From Streptomyces calvus (GTDB lineage Bacteria; Actinomycetota; Actinomycetes; Streptomycetales; Streptomycetaceae): 63,919 nucleotides of DNA. The stretch spans positions 1-63,919 of the forward strand of contig NZ_VCNP01000048.1 in NCBI RefSeq assembly GCF_006782915.1, written 5' to 3'. Below, piece after piece: positions 6,586 through 15,527 of the stretch; position 1 is the stretch's first letter; every line of letters begins with the position of its first letter. A program made the translations under genes and the position numbers. The notes beneath the pieces are model-generated. The model was not told the DNA's origin. It did no database searches and saw only the letters and a program-made list of their open reading frames with translations.

Positions 6586-8702
6586 TACGGCCGCACCGCC
6601 TCCACCCGCACCGCGCACGCCTTGAACTCCGGCATGCGGGACGTCGGGTCGAGGGCCGGGTTGGTGAGGGTGTTGGCGCGGCCTTCACCGGGCCAGTGGA
6701 ACGGCATGAACACCGTGTCGGGGCGGATCGCGGTGGTGATCCGTCCCGGCGCCACCGCCCGGCCCCGCCGCGACACCACCGCCACCGGGTCGCCGTCGGC
6801 CACGCCGAGCCGCTGGGCGAGCCGCGGGTGCAGCTCCACGAACGGGCCCGGAGCGGCGGCGTTCAGCTCGTCGACGCGCCGGGTCTGGGCGCCGGACTGG
6901 TACTGCGCGACGACCCGTCCGGTGGTCAGCAGCACGGGGTACTCCTCGTCGGGTTCCTCGGCGATCGGACGGTGCGCCACGGGCGCGAACCGGGCCCGCC
7001 CGTCCTCGGTGGCGAACCGGTCGAGGAAGAGCCGAGGGGTGCCGGGGTGGACGCCGGCCCCGTCCGCGCCCTCCGCCGCCTGCGGTGCCGGGCACGGCCA
7101 GAACACGCCGTTCTCCTCGGCCAGTCGGCGGTAGGTGATCCCGGAGTAGTCGGCGGGGCCGCCCGCGCTGGCCCGGCGCAGTTCCTCGAAGACCTCCTCC
7201 GGATCGGTCGGGAACCCCTTCTCCGCCACCGTCCCGCGGCCGAGCCGCGCCGCCAGCTCGTGCAGCACCTCCAGGTCGCTGCGCACACCGTCCGGCGGGC
7301 GGACCGCACGCCGCCGCAGCAGCACCCGCCCCTCCAGGTTGGTGGTGGTGCCCGTCTCCTCCGCCCATTGCGTCACCGGCAGGACGACATCGGCGAGCGC
7401 GGCCGTCTCCGACAGCACCACGTCGCACACCGCCAGGAAGTCCAGCGCGCGGATGCGTTCCTCGACGTGCGCGGCGCGCGGCGCCGACACCACCGGGTTG
7501 GAGCCCATCAGCAGCAGCGAGCGGATGTCCGTCCCGAGCGCGTCCAGCAACTCGTACGCGCTGCGCCCCGGCCCGGGCAGGCTGTCGGGGTCCACGCCCC
7601 ACACTCCGGCCACGTGCGCGCGGGCCGCCGGGTCGGTCAGCTTGCGGTACCCGGGCAGCTGGTCCGCCTTCTGGCCGTGCTCCCGCCCGCCCTGCCCGTT
7701 GCCCTGCCCGGTCAGGCACCCGTACCCGGACAGCGGCCGGCCCGCCCGGCCCGTCGCCAGGCACAGGTTGATCCACGCGCCCACCGTGTCGGTGCCCTTC
7801 GCCTGCTGCTCGGGCCCGCGCGCGGTCAGCACCATCGCGGCCTCCGGCGCACAGAACAGCCGTACCGCCTCCCGGAGTTGCGGAACGGACACCCCCGTGA
7901 TCCGCTCCACGTGCTCCGGCCAGTGCGCCATCGCCGCCGCCCGGGTCTCCTCCCAGCCGGTGGTGCGCTCCCGGATGTACTCCTCGTCGGTGCGGCCCTC
8001 GGCGACGACCAGGTGCAGCAGGCCCAGCGCGAGCGCCAGGTCGGTGCCCGGGCGCGGTGCCAGATGCAGGTCGGCCTGCTCGGCGGTCCTGGTGCGGCGC
8101 GGGTCGACGACGATCAGCGTGCCGCCGTTCTCCTTCAGTTCGGTGAAGTAGCGCAGTGCGGGCGGCATGGTCTCGGCCGGGTTCGACCCGACGAGGATCA
8201 CGCAGCCGGTCCGCGGAACGTCCTCCAGCGGGAACGGCAGCCCCCGGTCGAGACCGAACGCCCTGCCGCCCGCCGCTGCCGCCGACGACATGCAGAAACG
8301 CCCGTTGTAGTCGATCTGGGAGGTGCCCAGCACCACCCGCGCGAACTTCCCGAGCGCGTACGCCTTCTCGTTGGTCAGTCCGCCCCCGCCGAACACCCCG
8401 ACCGCGTCCGCCCCGTGGGCGTCCCGCGTCCGCGCCAGCCCGTCGGCGACCCGGTCCAGCGCCTCCGTCCAGGACGCCGGCACCAGCGTGCCGTCCGCGG
8501 ACCGCACCAGCGGCGAGGTCAGCCGGACGGCCGCCGACAGCACGGCCGGCGCCGTACGCCCCTTCCCGCACAGCGCGCCCCGGTTCACCGGGAAGTCCGC
8601 GCGCTCGCTCACCCCGACGGTCCCGTCCGCGGCGGGCGTCAGATTCATCCCGCACTGCAGGGCGCAGTAGGGGCAGTGCGTGGGCGTCACGGTGTTCTGC
8701 AT
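6585..8702 (-). CDS. Assimilatory nitrate reductase, molybdopterin catalytic subunit
   Basis: 705 aa, cytosolic. The N-terminal 4Fe-4S cluster ligands are Cys10, Cys13, Cys17 and Cys45 (HCPYCALQC ... ALCGKGR), followed by the bis-MGD molybdopterin oxidoreductase domain and a C-terminal dinucleotide-binding domain (LLTTGRVVAQYQSGAQTRR ... VFMPFHWP). There is no Tat signal, which fits assimilatory NasA/NarB and not respiratory enzymes. It reduces nitrate to nitrite. The nearby ferredoxin reductase and CbiX chelatase (siroheme synthesis) fit nitrate/nitrite assimilation. The stop codon TAG is formed by the TA duplicated on MITE insertion plus the element's terminal base. Formate dehydrogenase-like activity is a less likely alternative. 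Confidence 0.88.
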   Translation of the reverse strand: MQNTVTPTHCPYCALQCGMNLTPAADGTVGVSERADFPVNRGALCGKGRTAPAVLSAAVRLTSPLVRSADGTLVPASWTEALDRVADGLARTRDAHGADAVGVFGGGGLTNEKAYALGKFARVVLGTSQIDYNGRFCMSSAAAAGGRAFGLDRGLPFPLEDVPRTGCVILVGSNPAETMPPALRYFTELKENGGTLIVVDPRRTRTAEQADLHLAPRPGTDLALALGLLHLVVAEGRTDEEYIRERTTGWEETRAAAMAHWPEHVERITGVSVPQLREAVRLFCAPEAAMVLTARGPEQQAKGTDTVGAWINLCLATGRAGRPLSGYGCLTGQGNGQGGREHGQKADQLPGYRKLTDPAARAHVAGVWGVDPDSLPGPGRSAYELLDALGTDIRSLLLMGSNPVVSAPRAAHVEERIRALDFLAVCDVVLSETAALADVVLPVTQWAEETGTTTNLEGRVLLRRRAVRPPDGVRSDLEVLHELAARLGRGTVAEKGFPTDPEEVFEELRRASAGGPADYSGITYRRLAEENGVFWPCPAPQAAEGADGAGVHPGTPRLFLDRFATEDGRARFAPVAHRPIAEEPDEEYPVLLTTGRVVAQYQSGAQTRRVDELNAAAPGPFVELHPRLAQRLGVADGDPVAVVSRRGRAVAPGRITTAIRPDTVFMPFHWPGEGRANTLTNPALDPTSRMPEFKACAVRVEAVRP

Positions 8703-8807
8703 GCGGCCCAGCCTGCGCCGCCGGTGTTACACGGCAGGCCGACCCCTGTTACACGCCCGGTACGGCGACCCCCCCGCCCCGCGCGGCCCGCGGTGAGGGC
8801 AGGCGTG

Positions 8808-9509
8808 TCATCCGTCGGCGCCCGCGGACGCGTCCGCCAGCGCCCGCTCGACGCCCGGCTCCCGGGGACCGAGGAAGCGCGGGTCCGGGCGGAACGTCGC
8901 GTCCAGGGCCGCCTTGCCCGCCGCGAAGAGCTCCCGGACACCGCCGTAGTACCAGGTGGCGTCGTGCCGGTCGGCGACGCCCACGCCGTACGAGGAGACC
9001 CCCGCCGCCCGGCACAGGGCCACCGCCCGGCGGATGTGGAAGCCCTGGCTGATCAGCACCGCACGGTCCACGCCGAAGATCCGCTTCGCGCGGACGCAGG
9101 AGTCCCAGGTGTCGAAGCCCGCGTAGTCGCTGACGATCCGCGTGTCCGGGACGCCGTGCCGGGTGAGGTAGGCGCGCATCGCGTCCGGCTCGTCGTAGTC
9201 CTCGCGGCTGTTGTCGCCGGTGACCAGCACCACCTGGATCCGGCCCGCCCGGTACAGCTCGGCCGCCGCGTCCAGCCGGTGCGCGAGGTACGGCGACGGC
9301 TCCCCGTCCCACAGGCCCGCGCCGAACACCACGGCGACGTCGGTGCGCGGCACGTCGGCGGTGGTGCGCAGCCGGTCGTCCGTCGTCAGCCGCAGCCAGG
9401 TCGCCGGCAGCAGCGCCAGCACGCACCCCGCCACCACCGCCCGCACCAGCCGCCGCCGCCCCGTACGGGTGCGCGGCAGAGCAGGTCGGCGAAGCCTGAA
9501 ACGGCGCAT
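8808..9509 (-). CDS. SanA/YdcF-like (DUF218) membrane protein
   Basis: 233 aa with one N-terminal transmembrane helix (about 23-40, AVVAGCVLALLPATWL). The DUF218 domain shows DVAVVFGAGLWDGEPSPYLAHRLDAAAEL, VVLVTGDNS and ISQGFHIRRAVALCRAAGV, the pattern of SanA proteins implicated in envelope barrier function and vancomycin exclusion in Gram-negatives. ATG 9509 follows GGGAGGG; the open frame further upstream lacks a ribosome site. It is upstream of and co-directional with the nitrate reductase gene, 105 bp apart. The biochemical activity is unknown. Confidence 0.82.
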   Translation of the reverse strand: MRRFRLRRPALPRTRTGRRRLVRAVVAGCVLALLPATWLRLTTDDRLRTTADVPRTDVAVVFGAGLWDGEPSPYLAHRLDAAAELYRAGRIQVVLVTGDNSREDYDEPDAMRAYLTRHGVPDTRIVSDYAGFDTWDSCVRAKRIFGVDRAVLISQGFHIRRAVALCRAAGVSSYGVGVADRHDATWYYGGVRELFAAGKAALDATFRPDPRFLGPREPGVERALADASAGADG

Positions 9510-9721
9510 CGGACGGTAACCCTCCCCGGTCGGTCCTCCACCTCCAGGACGCCCCGCCGCCCCGCCCGGTTCGCCCGACGCCCTGTGACCGGCTTCACCC
9601 GCCCGCGCACCCGCGGCCCGTACGCCCTCACACCGGCCGCGCTCCGCGCGGTGAACCGCCGGAAAACCCCCGTGACACCCGCGCAACGGCGAGGCAACGT
9701 CCCGCCGTCACGATCGTCAGC

Positions 9722-10513
9722 ATGACGACGTACCCGTATCCCGAGAACCGCGCGGCCGCACCGCCTCCCGCGCTCGTCGTCGTGGCCCACGGCAGCCGCG
9801 ACCCGCGCGCGCTGCGCACCGTACGGCAGCTCCTGGACCGTGTCCGCGCGGTGCGGCCCGGCCTGCCCGTGCACCTCGGGCACATCGAGCTGAACGCGCC
9901 CCTGCTGCCCGACACCCTCGCCGGGCTGGACGCGCACGGCACCCGGGCCGCCGTCCTGGTGCCGCTGCTGTTCGGCCGGGGCCACCACGTCAAGCGGGAC
10001 ATCCCCGAGCTGGCCGCCGGCGCCCGGCTGCACACGCGGGTCGCCGCCCCGCTCGGACCGCACCCGCTGCTCGTGGACGCCCTGCACGCCCGGCTCACCG
10101 AGGCCGGCTGGCGCACCCCGGCCGACGCGGCGGCGCGCCGAGCGAGCGGCGTCGTCCTGGCCGCCGCCGGATCCCGCGACCCCGACGCGCGCGCCGACAT
10201 CGTCCGCACCGCCGACCGGCTCGCCGCACGGCTCGGCGTGCCCGTCGTCCCCGCCTACGCCTCCGCCGCCGCGCCCACCGTGCCCGACGCCGTGCGCGCG
10301 CTCGCCGCCCGGGGCCGGCACCGCGTGGCCGTCGCCTCCTGCTTCACCGCGCCCGGCCGGTTCGCCACGGAATGCGCGGCGGCGGCGCCCGGCACCGTGT
10401 CCGCGCCGCTCGGCACCCACCCGGCCCTGGCCCGCCTCCTCCTGCACCGCTACGACCAGGCCCTGCGCACCCCGGCGACGACCACCGCACCGGCGGCCCT
10501 CGCACCGGCGTGA
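9722..10513 (+). CDS. CbiX/SirB-type sirohydrochlorin chelatase family protein
   Basis: 263 aa with two CbiX halves. VVVAHGSRDPRALRTVRQLLD (about 20-40) carries the metal-binding His of the first, and VLAAAGSRDPDARADIVRTADRLA near 145 starts the second, where the equivalent His is Ala. HVKRDIPEL supplies the second conserved His. It probably inserts Fe(II) (siroheme) or Co(II) into sirohydrochlorin. Siroheme is the cofactor of nitrite and sulfite reductases, matching the nitrate reductase nearby. ATG 9722 has no ribosome site; a CACGAT -10-like box ends 7 bp upstream, suggesting a leaderless transcript. Confidence 0.82.
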   Translation: MTTYPYPENRAAAPPPALVVVAHGSRDPRALRTVRQLLDRVRAVRPGLPVHLGHIELNAPLLPDTLAGLDAHGTRAAVLVPLLFGRGHHVKRDIPELAAGARLHTRVAAPLGPHPLLVDALHARLTEAGWRTPADAAARRASGVVLAAAGSRDPDARADIVRTADRLAARLGVPVVPAYASAAAPTVPDAVRALAARGRHRVAVASCFTAPGRFATECAAAAPGTVSAPLGTHPALARLLLHRYDQALRTPATTTAPAALAPA

Positions 10514-10550
10514 AACGGCCGCCGGCGTCCCGCGCACCCGCGGCGGCGTC

Positions 10551-10562
10551 TACTGTCGGTGC
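10551..10562 (+). promoter_or_regulatory. Predicted -10 box giving a leaderless dgt transcript
   Basis: TACTGT (10551-10556) ends six bases before ATG 10563, and no Shine-Dalgarno precedes that ATG. Transcription would start at or next to the initiation codon. A clear -35 is not visible. Confidence 0.4.
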
Positions 10563-11879
10563 ATGGAAGGCATCACATCCGACACACCCGCGTCGCCCGC
10601 GCCGTACGAGAACCACGTCCCGCCCGCCGGCTACGACCCCTCGGCCGTCGAACGCTGGGCCGCCGAACCGGACAAACGGCCCGGCCGCACCGCCTTCCAG
10701 CGCGACCGCGCGCGCGTGCTGCACTCCGCGGCCCTGCGCCGCCTGGCCGGCAAGACCCAGGTGGTCACGCCGGGCGGGTCCCACCCCGTCTGGGACGCCA
10801 CCCCCCGCACCCGCCTCACCCACTCCCTCGAATGCGCGCAGGTCGGCCGGGAACTCGGCGCCGCGCTCGGCTGCGACCCCGACCTCGTGGAGGCCGCCTG
10901 CCTCTCCCACGACCTCGGGCACCCGCCGTTCGGGCACAACGGCGAACAGGCGCTGAACGAGTTCGCCGAGGACTGCGGCGGCTTCGAGGGCAACGCCCAG
11001 TCGCTGCGCCTGCTCACCCGCATCGAACCCAAGCGGTTCACCCCGGAGGGCTCCGTCGGCCTCAACCTCACCCGCGCCGCCCTGGACGCCGCCACCAAGT
11101 ACCCCTGGCCGCGCGGCGCCCACCCCACCGACCCCGCCTCCGTGAAGTTCGGCGTCTACGACGACGACCGTCCCGTCTTCGACTGGGTCCGCAAGGACGC
11201 GCCCGGCACCCGCACCTGTTTCGAGGCGCAGGTCATGGACTGGGCCGACGACGTGGCCTACTCGGTGCACGACGTGGAGGACGGCCTGCACGCCGGCCAC
11301 ATCGACCCCAACTGCCTGCACGCCGAGCCCGAACGGCAGGAGGTCTTCGCCGTCGCCGTCGGCCGCTACGTGCCCGCCGGCACCGACCACGCGGAACTCG
11401 CCGAGGCCCTCGACCGCCTCCTCGCCCAGGAGTGGTGGCCGCACGGCTACGACGGCACCGCCGTCGCCCAGGCCCGCCTCAAGGACGCCACCAGCCAGCT
11501 CATCGGCCGTTTCTGCCTCGCCGCCGAGGGCGCCACCCGGCAGGCCCACGGGGGCGGGCGGCTCACCAGGTACGGGGCGGAGCTGGTCGTCCCGCGCAGC
11601 ACCCGCATGGAGTGCGCCGTCCTCAAGGCCGTCGCCGACCGGTACGTCATGCAGCGCGCCGAGCAGGAGCGGCTCCGCGCCGACCAGCGGATCGTCGTCA
11701 CGGAACTCGCCGAGGCCCTCACCGCCCGCGCCCCCGAAGGACTCGACCCGCAGTTCCGCACCCTGTTCTCCCGGGCCGCCGACGACCGGGCCCGCAAGCG
11801 CGTCGTCGTCGACCAGATCGCGTCGCTCACCGACGCCTCGGCCCGCTCCCTGCACGCCCGTCTCACCGGCCGGACGTGA
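10563..11879 (+). CDS. dgt: Deoxyguanosinetriphosphate triphosphohydrolase-like HD protein
   Basis: 438 aa, cytosolic. The HD-domain metal ligands are visible: THSLE (His87), SHDLGHPPFGHNGE (His116-Asp117) and the later Asp in VMDWADDVAYSVHDVEDG. RRLAGKTQVV at the N-terminus is the dGTPase signature. It hydrolyses dGTP (or dNTPs) to the deoxynucleoside and triphosphate, which affects dNTP pools. It lies upstream of dnaG on the same strand, a conserved actinobacterial neighbourhood. The length fits the type-1/2 family without large insertions. Confidence 0.92.
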   Translation: MEGITSDTPASPAPYENHVPPAGYDPSAVERWAAEPDKRPGRTAFQRDRARVLHSAALRRLAGKTQVVTPGGSHPVWDATPRTRLTHSLECAQVGRELGAALGCDPDLVEAACLSHDLGHPPFGHNGEQALNEFAEDCGGFEGNAQSLRLLTRIEPKRFTPEGSVGLNLTRAALDAATKYPWPRGAHPTDPASVKFGVYDDDRPVFDWVRKDAPGTRTCFEAQVMDWADDVAYSVHDVEDGLHAGHIDPNCLHAEPERQEVFAVAVGRYVPAGTDHAELAEALDRLLAQEWWPHGYDGTAVAQARLKDATSQLIGRFCLAAEGATRQAHGGGRLTRYGAELVVPRSTRMECAVLKAVADRYVMQRAEQERLRADQRIVVTELAEALTARAPEGLDPQFRTLFSRAADDRARKRVVVDQIASLTDASARSLHARLTGRT

Positions 11880-11971
11880 CCCGGCTGGCCTGATCGGGTC
11901 ACTCCCCCTTCCCGCAGCCCCGCCGGTGCGGGACGCTCGCAGGTGGCGGCACCGTTAAAAGGAGGCATCAC

Positions 11972-13237
11972 GTGGTCGACGCGGATCAGACTTTCGTCAT
12001 CGTCGGAGGCGGCCTGGCCGGCGCGAAGGCAGCCGAGACGCTGCGAACGGAGGGCTTCACCGGCCGCGTGATACTGATCTGCGACGAACGCGACCGCCCC
12101 TACGAGCGTCCGCCCCTGTCCAAGGGCTACCTCCTCGGCAAGGACGAACGCGAGAGCGTCTTCGTGCACGAACCCGCCTGGTACGCGCGCCACGACGTCG
12201 AACTGCACCTCGGCCAGACCGTCGCCGGCATCGACCGCGCCGCGAAGACCGTGCGCTTCGGCGAGGACGGCACCACCGTCCGCTACGACAAGCTGCTGCT
12301 CGCCACCGGCGCGGAGCCCCGCCGCCTCGACATCCCGGGCACCGATCTGGCCGGCGTGCACCACCTGCGCCGCATCGCCCACGCCGAACGCCTCAAGGGC
12401 GTCCTGGCCGCCCTCGGCCGCGACAACGGCCACCTGGTGATCGCGGGCGCCGGCTGGATCGGCCTGGAGGTCGCGGCGGCGGCCCGCCAGTACGGCGCGG
12501 AGGTCACCGTCGTGCACCGGGGGCAGGGCCCGCTGCATTCCGTCCTCGGCCTCGAACTCGGCCAGCTCTTCGCCGAACTGCACCGTGAGAACGGCGTCCG
12601 CTTCCACTTCGGCGCCACCCTCACCGAGATCACCGGCCAGGACGGCATGGTCCTCGCCGCCCGCACCGACGACGGCGAGGAGCACCCGGCGCACGCCGTC
12701 CTCGCGGCGATCGGCGCGGCCCCGCGCACCTCCCTCGCCGAGGCGGCCGGCCTGGAGCTCGCCGACCGCGCGGACGGCGGCGGCGTCCTCGTCGACGAAC
12801 GGCTGCGCACCTCCGACCCCGACATCCACGCGGCCGGCGACGTCGCGTCCTTCCCGCACACCCTGTTCGGCACCCGGCTGCGCGTCGAGCACTGGGCCAA
12901 CGCCCTCAACGGCGGTCCGGCGGCCGCCCGCGCGATGCTCGGCCGGGACGAGGTCTACGACCGCGTCCCCTACTTCTTCACCGACCAGTACGACCTGGGC
13001 ATGGAGTACTCCGGCTGGGCACCGCCGGGCTCCTACGACCAGGTGGTGATCCGCGGCGACGCGGGCCGGCGCGAGTTCGTCGCGTTCTGGGTGAAGGACG
13101 GGCGCGTGCTCGCGGGGATGAACGTGAATGTGTGGGATGTCACCGACCCGATCCAGCGGCTGATCCGCTCCGGTGCGCCGGTGGACACCGAGGCGCTGGC
13201 GGACCCGCACGTGCCGTTGGAGAGCCTGGCCGCGTAG
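11972..13237 (+). CDS. NAD(P)/FAD-dependent ferredoxin (or rubredoxin) reductase-type oxidoreductase
   Basis: 421 aa. FVIVGGGLAGAKAAETL (about 7-23) binds FAD. PYERPPLSKGYL is typical of BphA4/ThcD ferredoxin reductases. LVIAGAGWIGLEVAAAARQYG (about 152-172) binds NAD(P)H, and the second FAD motif is IHAAGDVASFP. A C-terminal reductase domain follows. It transfers electrons from NAD(P)H to a ferredoxin, perhaps for nitrate reductase or P450s. GTG 11972 follows a strong GGAGG. No ferredoxin gene is adjacent, so the partner is unknown. Confidence 0.88.
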   Translation: MVDADQTFVIVGGGLAGAKAAETLRTEGFTGRVILICDERDRPYERPPLSKGYLLGKDERESVFVHEPAWYARHDVELHLGQTVAGIDRAAKTVRFGEDGTTVRYDKLLLATGAEPRRLDIPGTDLAGVHHLRRIAHAERLKGVLAALGRDNGHLVIAGAGWIGLEVAAAARQYGAEVTVVHRGQGPLHSVLGLELGQLFAELHRENGVRFHFGATLTEITGQDGMVLAARTDDGEEHPAHAVLAAIGAAPRTSLAEAAGLELADRADGGGVLVDERLRTSDPDIHAAGDVASFPHTLFGTRLRVEHWANALNGGPAAARAMLGRDEVYDRVPYFFTDQYDLGMEYSGWAPPGSYDQVVIRGDAGRREFVAFWVKDGRVLAGMNVNVWDVTDPIQRLIRSGAPVDTEALADPHVPLESLAA

Positions 13238-13331
13238 GCGGCCGCCGGGTCGGGTCGCAGCGGGCGGGCCGGGGGAGCGCCGTGACCGGTCGCGCCCCGC
13301 GGTACCGCCCGGGGATGCCGCCCGGCCCCCG

Positions 13332-13343
13332 TAGAATCCACGT
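13332..13343 (+). promoter_or_regulatory. Predicted -10 box of dnaG, leaderless
   Basis: TAGAAT (13332-13337) lies seven bases before GTG 13344, with no ribosome site between. It is a good -10 match by Streptomyces standards; the -35 is not obvious. Confidence 0.45.
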
Positions 13344-15272
13344 GTGGCAGGACGGATCAACGACGAGGACGTGAAGGCGGTACGGGACGCGGTCCCGATC
13401 GACGCCGTGGTGTCCGAGTACCTCCAGCTGCGGAACGCGGGCGGCGGCAACCTCAAGGGCCTCTGCCCGTTCCACGACGAGAAGTCGCCGTCCTTCCAGG
13501 TCAGCCCGAGCAAGGGACTCTTCCACTGCTTCGGCTGCCAGGAGGGCGGCGACACCATCACGTTCGTGATGAAGATCGACCACCTCTCCTTCTCGGAGGC
13601 GGTCGAGCGCCTCGCCGGACAGGCCGGCATCACCCTGCGCTACGAGGAGGGCGGGTACAACCCCACCCACCAGCGCGGCGAACGCATCCGCCTGGTCGAG
13701 GCCCACAAGATCGCCGCCGAGTGGTACGCGGAACAGCTCGCGACCTCCGCCGAGGCCGAGACCGGCCGGGTCTTCCTCGCCGAGCGCGGCTTCGACCAGG
13801 CCGCCGCCGTCCACTTCGGCGTCGGCTACAGCCCGCAGGGCTGGGACCACCTCACCCGGTTCCTGCGCGGCAAGGGCTTCAGCGACAAGGAACTGATCCT
13901 CTCCGGGCTCGCCCAGGAGGGCCGCCGCGGCCCCATCGACCGCTTCCGCGGCCGGCTGATGTGGCCCATCCGCGACATCGGCGGAGACGTCGTCGGCTTC
14001 GGCGCCCGCAAGCTGTACGAGGCCGACAACGGCCCCAAGTACCTCAACACCCCCGACACCGCGATCTACCGCAAGTCCCAGGTCCTCTACGGCATCGACC
14101 TGGCCAAGAAGGACATCGCCAAGTCCTCCCGCGCGGTCGTCGTCGAGGGCTACACCGACGTCATGGCCTGCCACCTCGCCGGTGTGACGACCGCCATCGC
14201 CACCTGCGGCACCGCCTTCGGCGGCGACCACATCAAGATCCTGCGCCGGCTCCTCATGGACAACGGCAGCGCCCGCGTGATCTTCACCTTCGACGGCGAC
14301 GCGGCCGGCCAGAAGGCGGCCCTGCGCGCCTTCGAGGACGACCAGAAGTTCGCCGCCGAGACCTACATCGCCATCGCCCCCGACGGCATGGACCCCTGCG
14401 ACCTGCGCCTGGCCAAGGGCGACGAGGCCGTCGCCGACCTGGTCGAACCCCGCACCCCGCTCTTCGAGTTCGCGCTGCGCCAGATCGTGCGCCGTTACGA
14501 CCTGGACACCCCGGCCGGCCGCGCCGCCGCCCTGGACGAGGCCGCGCCGATCGTCGCCCGCATCAAGAACAGCGGCGCCCAGCACGAGGTCGCCGTCGAA
14601 CTCGCCGGCATGCTCGGCATCCTCGACACCCAGTTCGTCGTCAAGCGGGTCGCCCAGCTCGCCCGCTGGGCCCGCGACCGCGGCGGCAAGGGCCCCGCCC
14701 CGGACCGGCAGCAGCGCGGCGGCGGCCCGCAGCAGTACGCCGCCGCGCCCGCGGGAACCGCCCCGCGCGGCCCCGCCCTCAACCTCCGCAACCCCGTCTT
14801 CGCCACCGAACGCGAACTGCTCAAACTCGCCCTCCAGCGCCCCGAGTTGGTCTCACCGGCCTTCGACGCGTACGGCGTCGACGAGTTCACCGCCCCGCCC
14901 TACGCCGCCGTGCGCCAGGCGATCCAGGACGCCGGCGGCGCCGAGTACGGCACGACGGACCCGCAGGAGTACCTGATCCGGGTTCGCGAGGCCGCCCCCG
15001 ACGACACCGTCCGCGCCATGGTCACCGAACTCGCCGTCGAGGCGATCATGCTGCACCGGGGCGTGAAGGAGGTCGACGAGACCTACGCCGGCGCCCAGCT
15101 GGTCACCGTCCGCCGCCGCGCCGTCGAGCGCCGCATCCGCGACATCACCAGCCGCCTCACCCGCCTCGGCGCCCACGGCGACCCGTCCGAACTGGCCGCC
15201 GTGCAGAACGAACTGTGGGTCCTCCAGCAGTACGACCAGGCCCTGCGGGAGCACGGCGCCGCGGCGCTGTAG
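13344..15272 (+). CDS. dnaG: DNA primase
   Basis: 642 aa. The N-terminal CHC2-type zinc finger has Cys41, His44, Cys62 and Cys65 (CPFHDEKSPSF ... HCFGC). The catalytic core follows with the TOPRIM motifs VVVEGYTDVMA (about 265) and FTFDGDAAGQKA (about 315). A variable linker rich in Gln/Gly/Pro (about 450-480) leads to a C-terminal DnaB-interacting domain. It synthesises RNA primers at the replication fork. It is single copy and essential, and sits directly upstream of the HrdA-like sigma gene, a recurrent actinobacterial arrangement. The GTG start is set by the zinc-finger domain boundary and the -10 box just upstream. Confidence 0.97.
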   Translation: MAGRINDEDVKAVRDAVPIDAVVSEYLQLRNAGGGNLKGLCPFHDEKSPSFQVSPSKGLFHCFGCQEGGDTITFVMKIDHLSFSEAVERLAGQAGITLRYEEGGYNPTHQRGERIRLVEAHKIAAEWYAEQLATSAEAETGRVFLAERGFDQAAAVHFGVGYSPQGWDHLTRFLRGKGFSDKELILSGLAQEGRRGPIDRFRGRLMWPIRDIGGDVVGFGARKLYEADNGPKYLNTPDTAIYRKSQVLYGIDLAKKDIAKSSRAVVVEGYTDVMACHLAGVTTAIATCGTAFGGDHIKILRRLLMDNGSARVIFTFDGDAAGQKAALRAFEDDQKFAAETYIAIAPDGMDPCDLRLAKGDEAVADLVEPRTPLFEFALRQIVRRYDLDTPAGRAAALDEAAPIVARIKNSGAQHEVAVELAGMLGILDTQFVVKRVAQLARWARDRGGKGPAPDRQQRGGGPQQYAAAPAGTAPRGPALNLRNPVFATERELLKLALQRPELVSPAFDAYGVDEFTAPPYAAVRQAIQDAGGAEYGTTDPQEYLIRVREAAPDDTVRAMVTELAVEAIMLHRGVKEVDETYAGAQLVTVRRRAVERRIRDITSRLTRLGAHGDPSELAAVQNELWVLQQYDQALREHGAAAL

Positions 15273-15329
15273 CGGCGGGCATCACCAGGCCGTCACGGAC
15301 CGGACGCAAAAAGTCATCGCACGCCCCTC

Positions 15330-15354
15330 GTGGGGACGATGTGTCGTACCCCAC
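15330..15354. promoter_or_regulatory. Near-perfect dyad upstream of the sigma factor gene
   Basis: GTGGGGACGA (15330-15339) and TCGTaCCCCAC (15344-15354) form an inverted repeat with a four-base loop and one bulged base. There is no T-run, so it is either a regulatory operator or mRNA hairpin for the sigma gene or a weak dnaG terminator. Confidence 0.45.
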
Positions 15355-15527
15355 ACTGGGTGGCGGTGCCTGAGTCCTCGGAGCGCGGCCGATCCGTCAC
15401 CGACGGGTCCCGGACATCCGCGGTTCCGCTCATCGCGTACGGGACGGACTGCGGCGAGGCCGCCGACTCCGCCCCCGAAGTACCGCTGCCGCCCTCCATG
15501 GCAGCGATCATCCTGGAGGTCGCCCCC

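Noticed and set aside
6413..6625. Possible small gene inside the MITE
   Set aside because: It runs from the terminal repeat across the insertion junction, lacks a ribosome site, and is better explained as non-coding MITE sequence.
6696..9725. Open frame of 1009 codons opposite the nitrate reductase gene
   Set aside because: Shadow of the reductase and SanA-like genes, with no recognisable domain.
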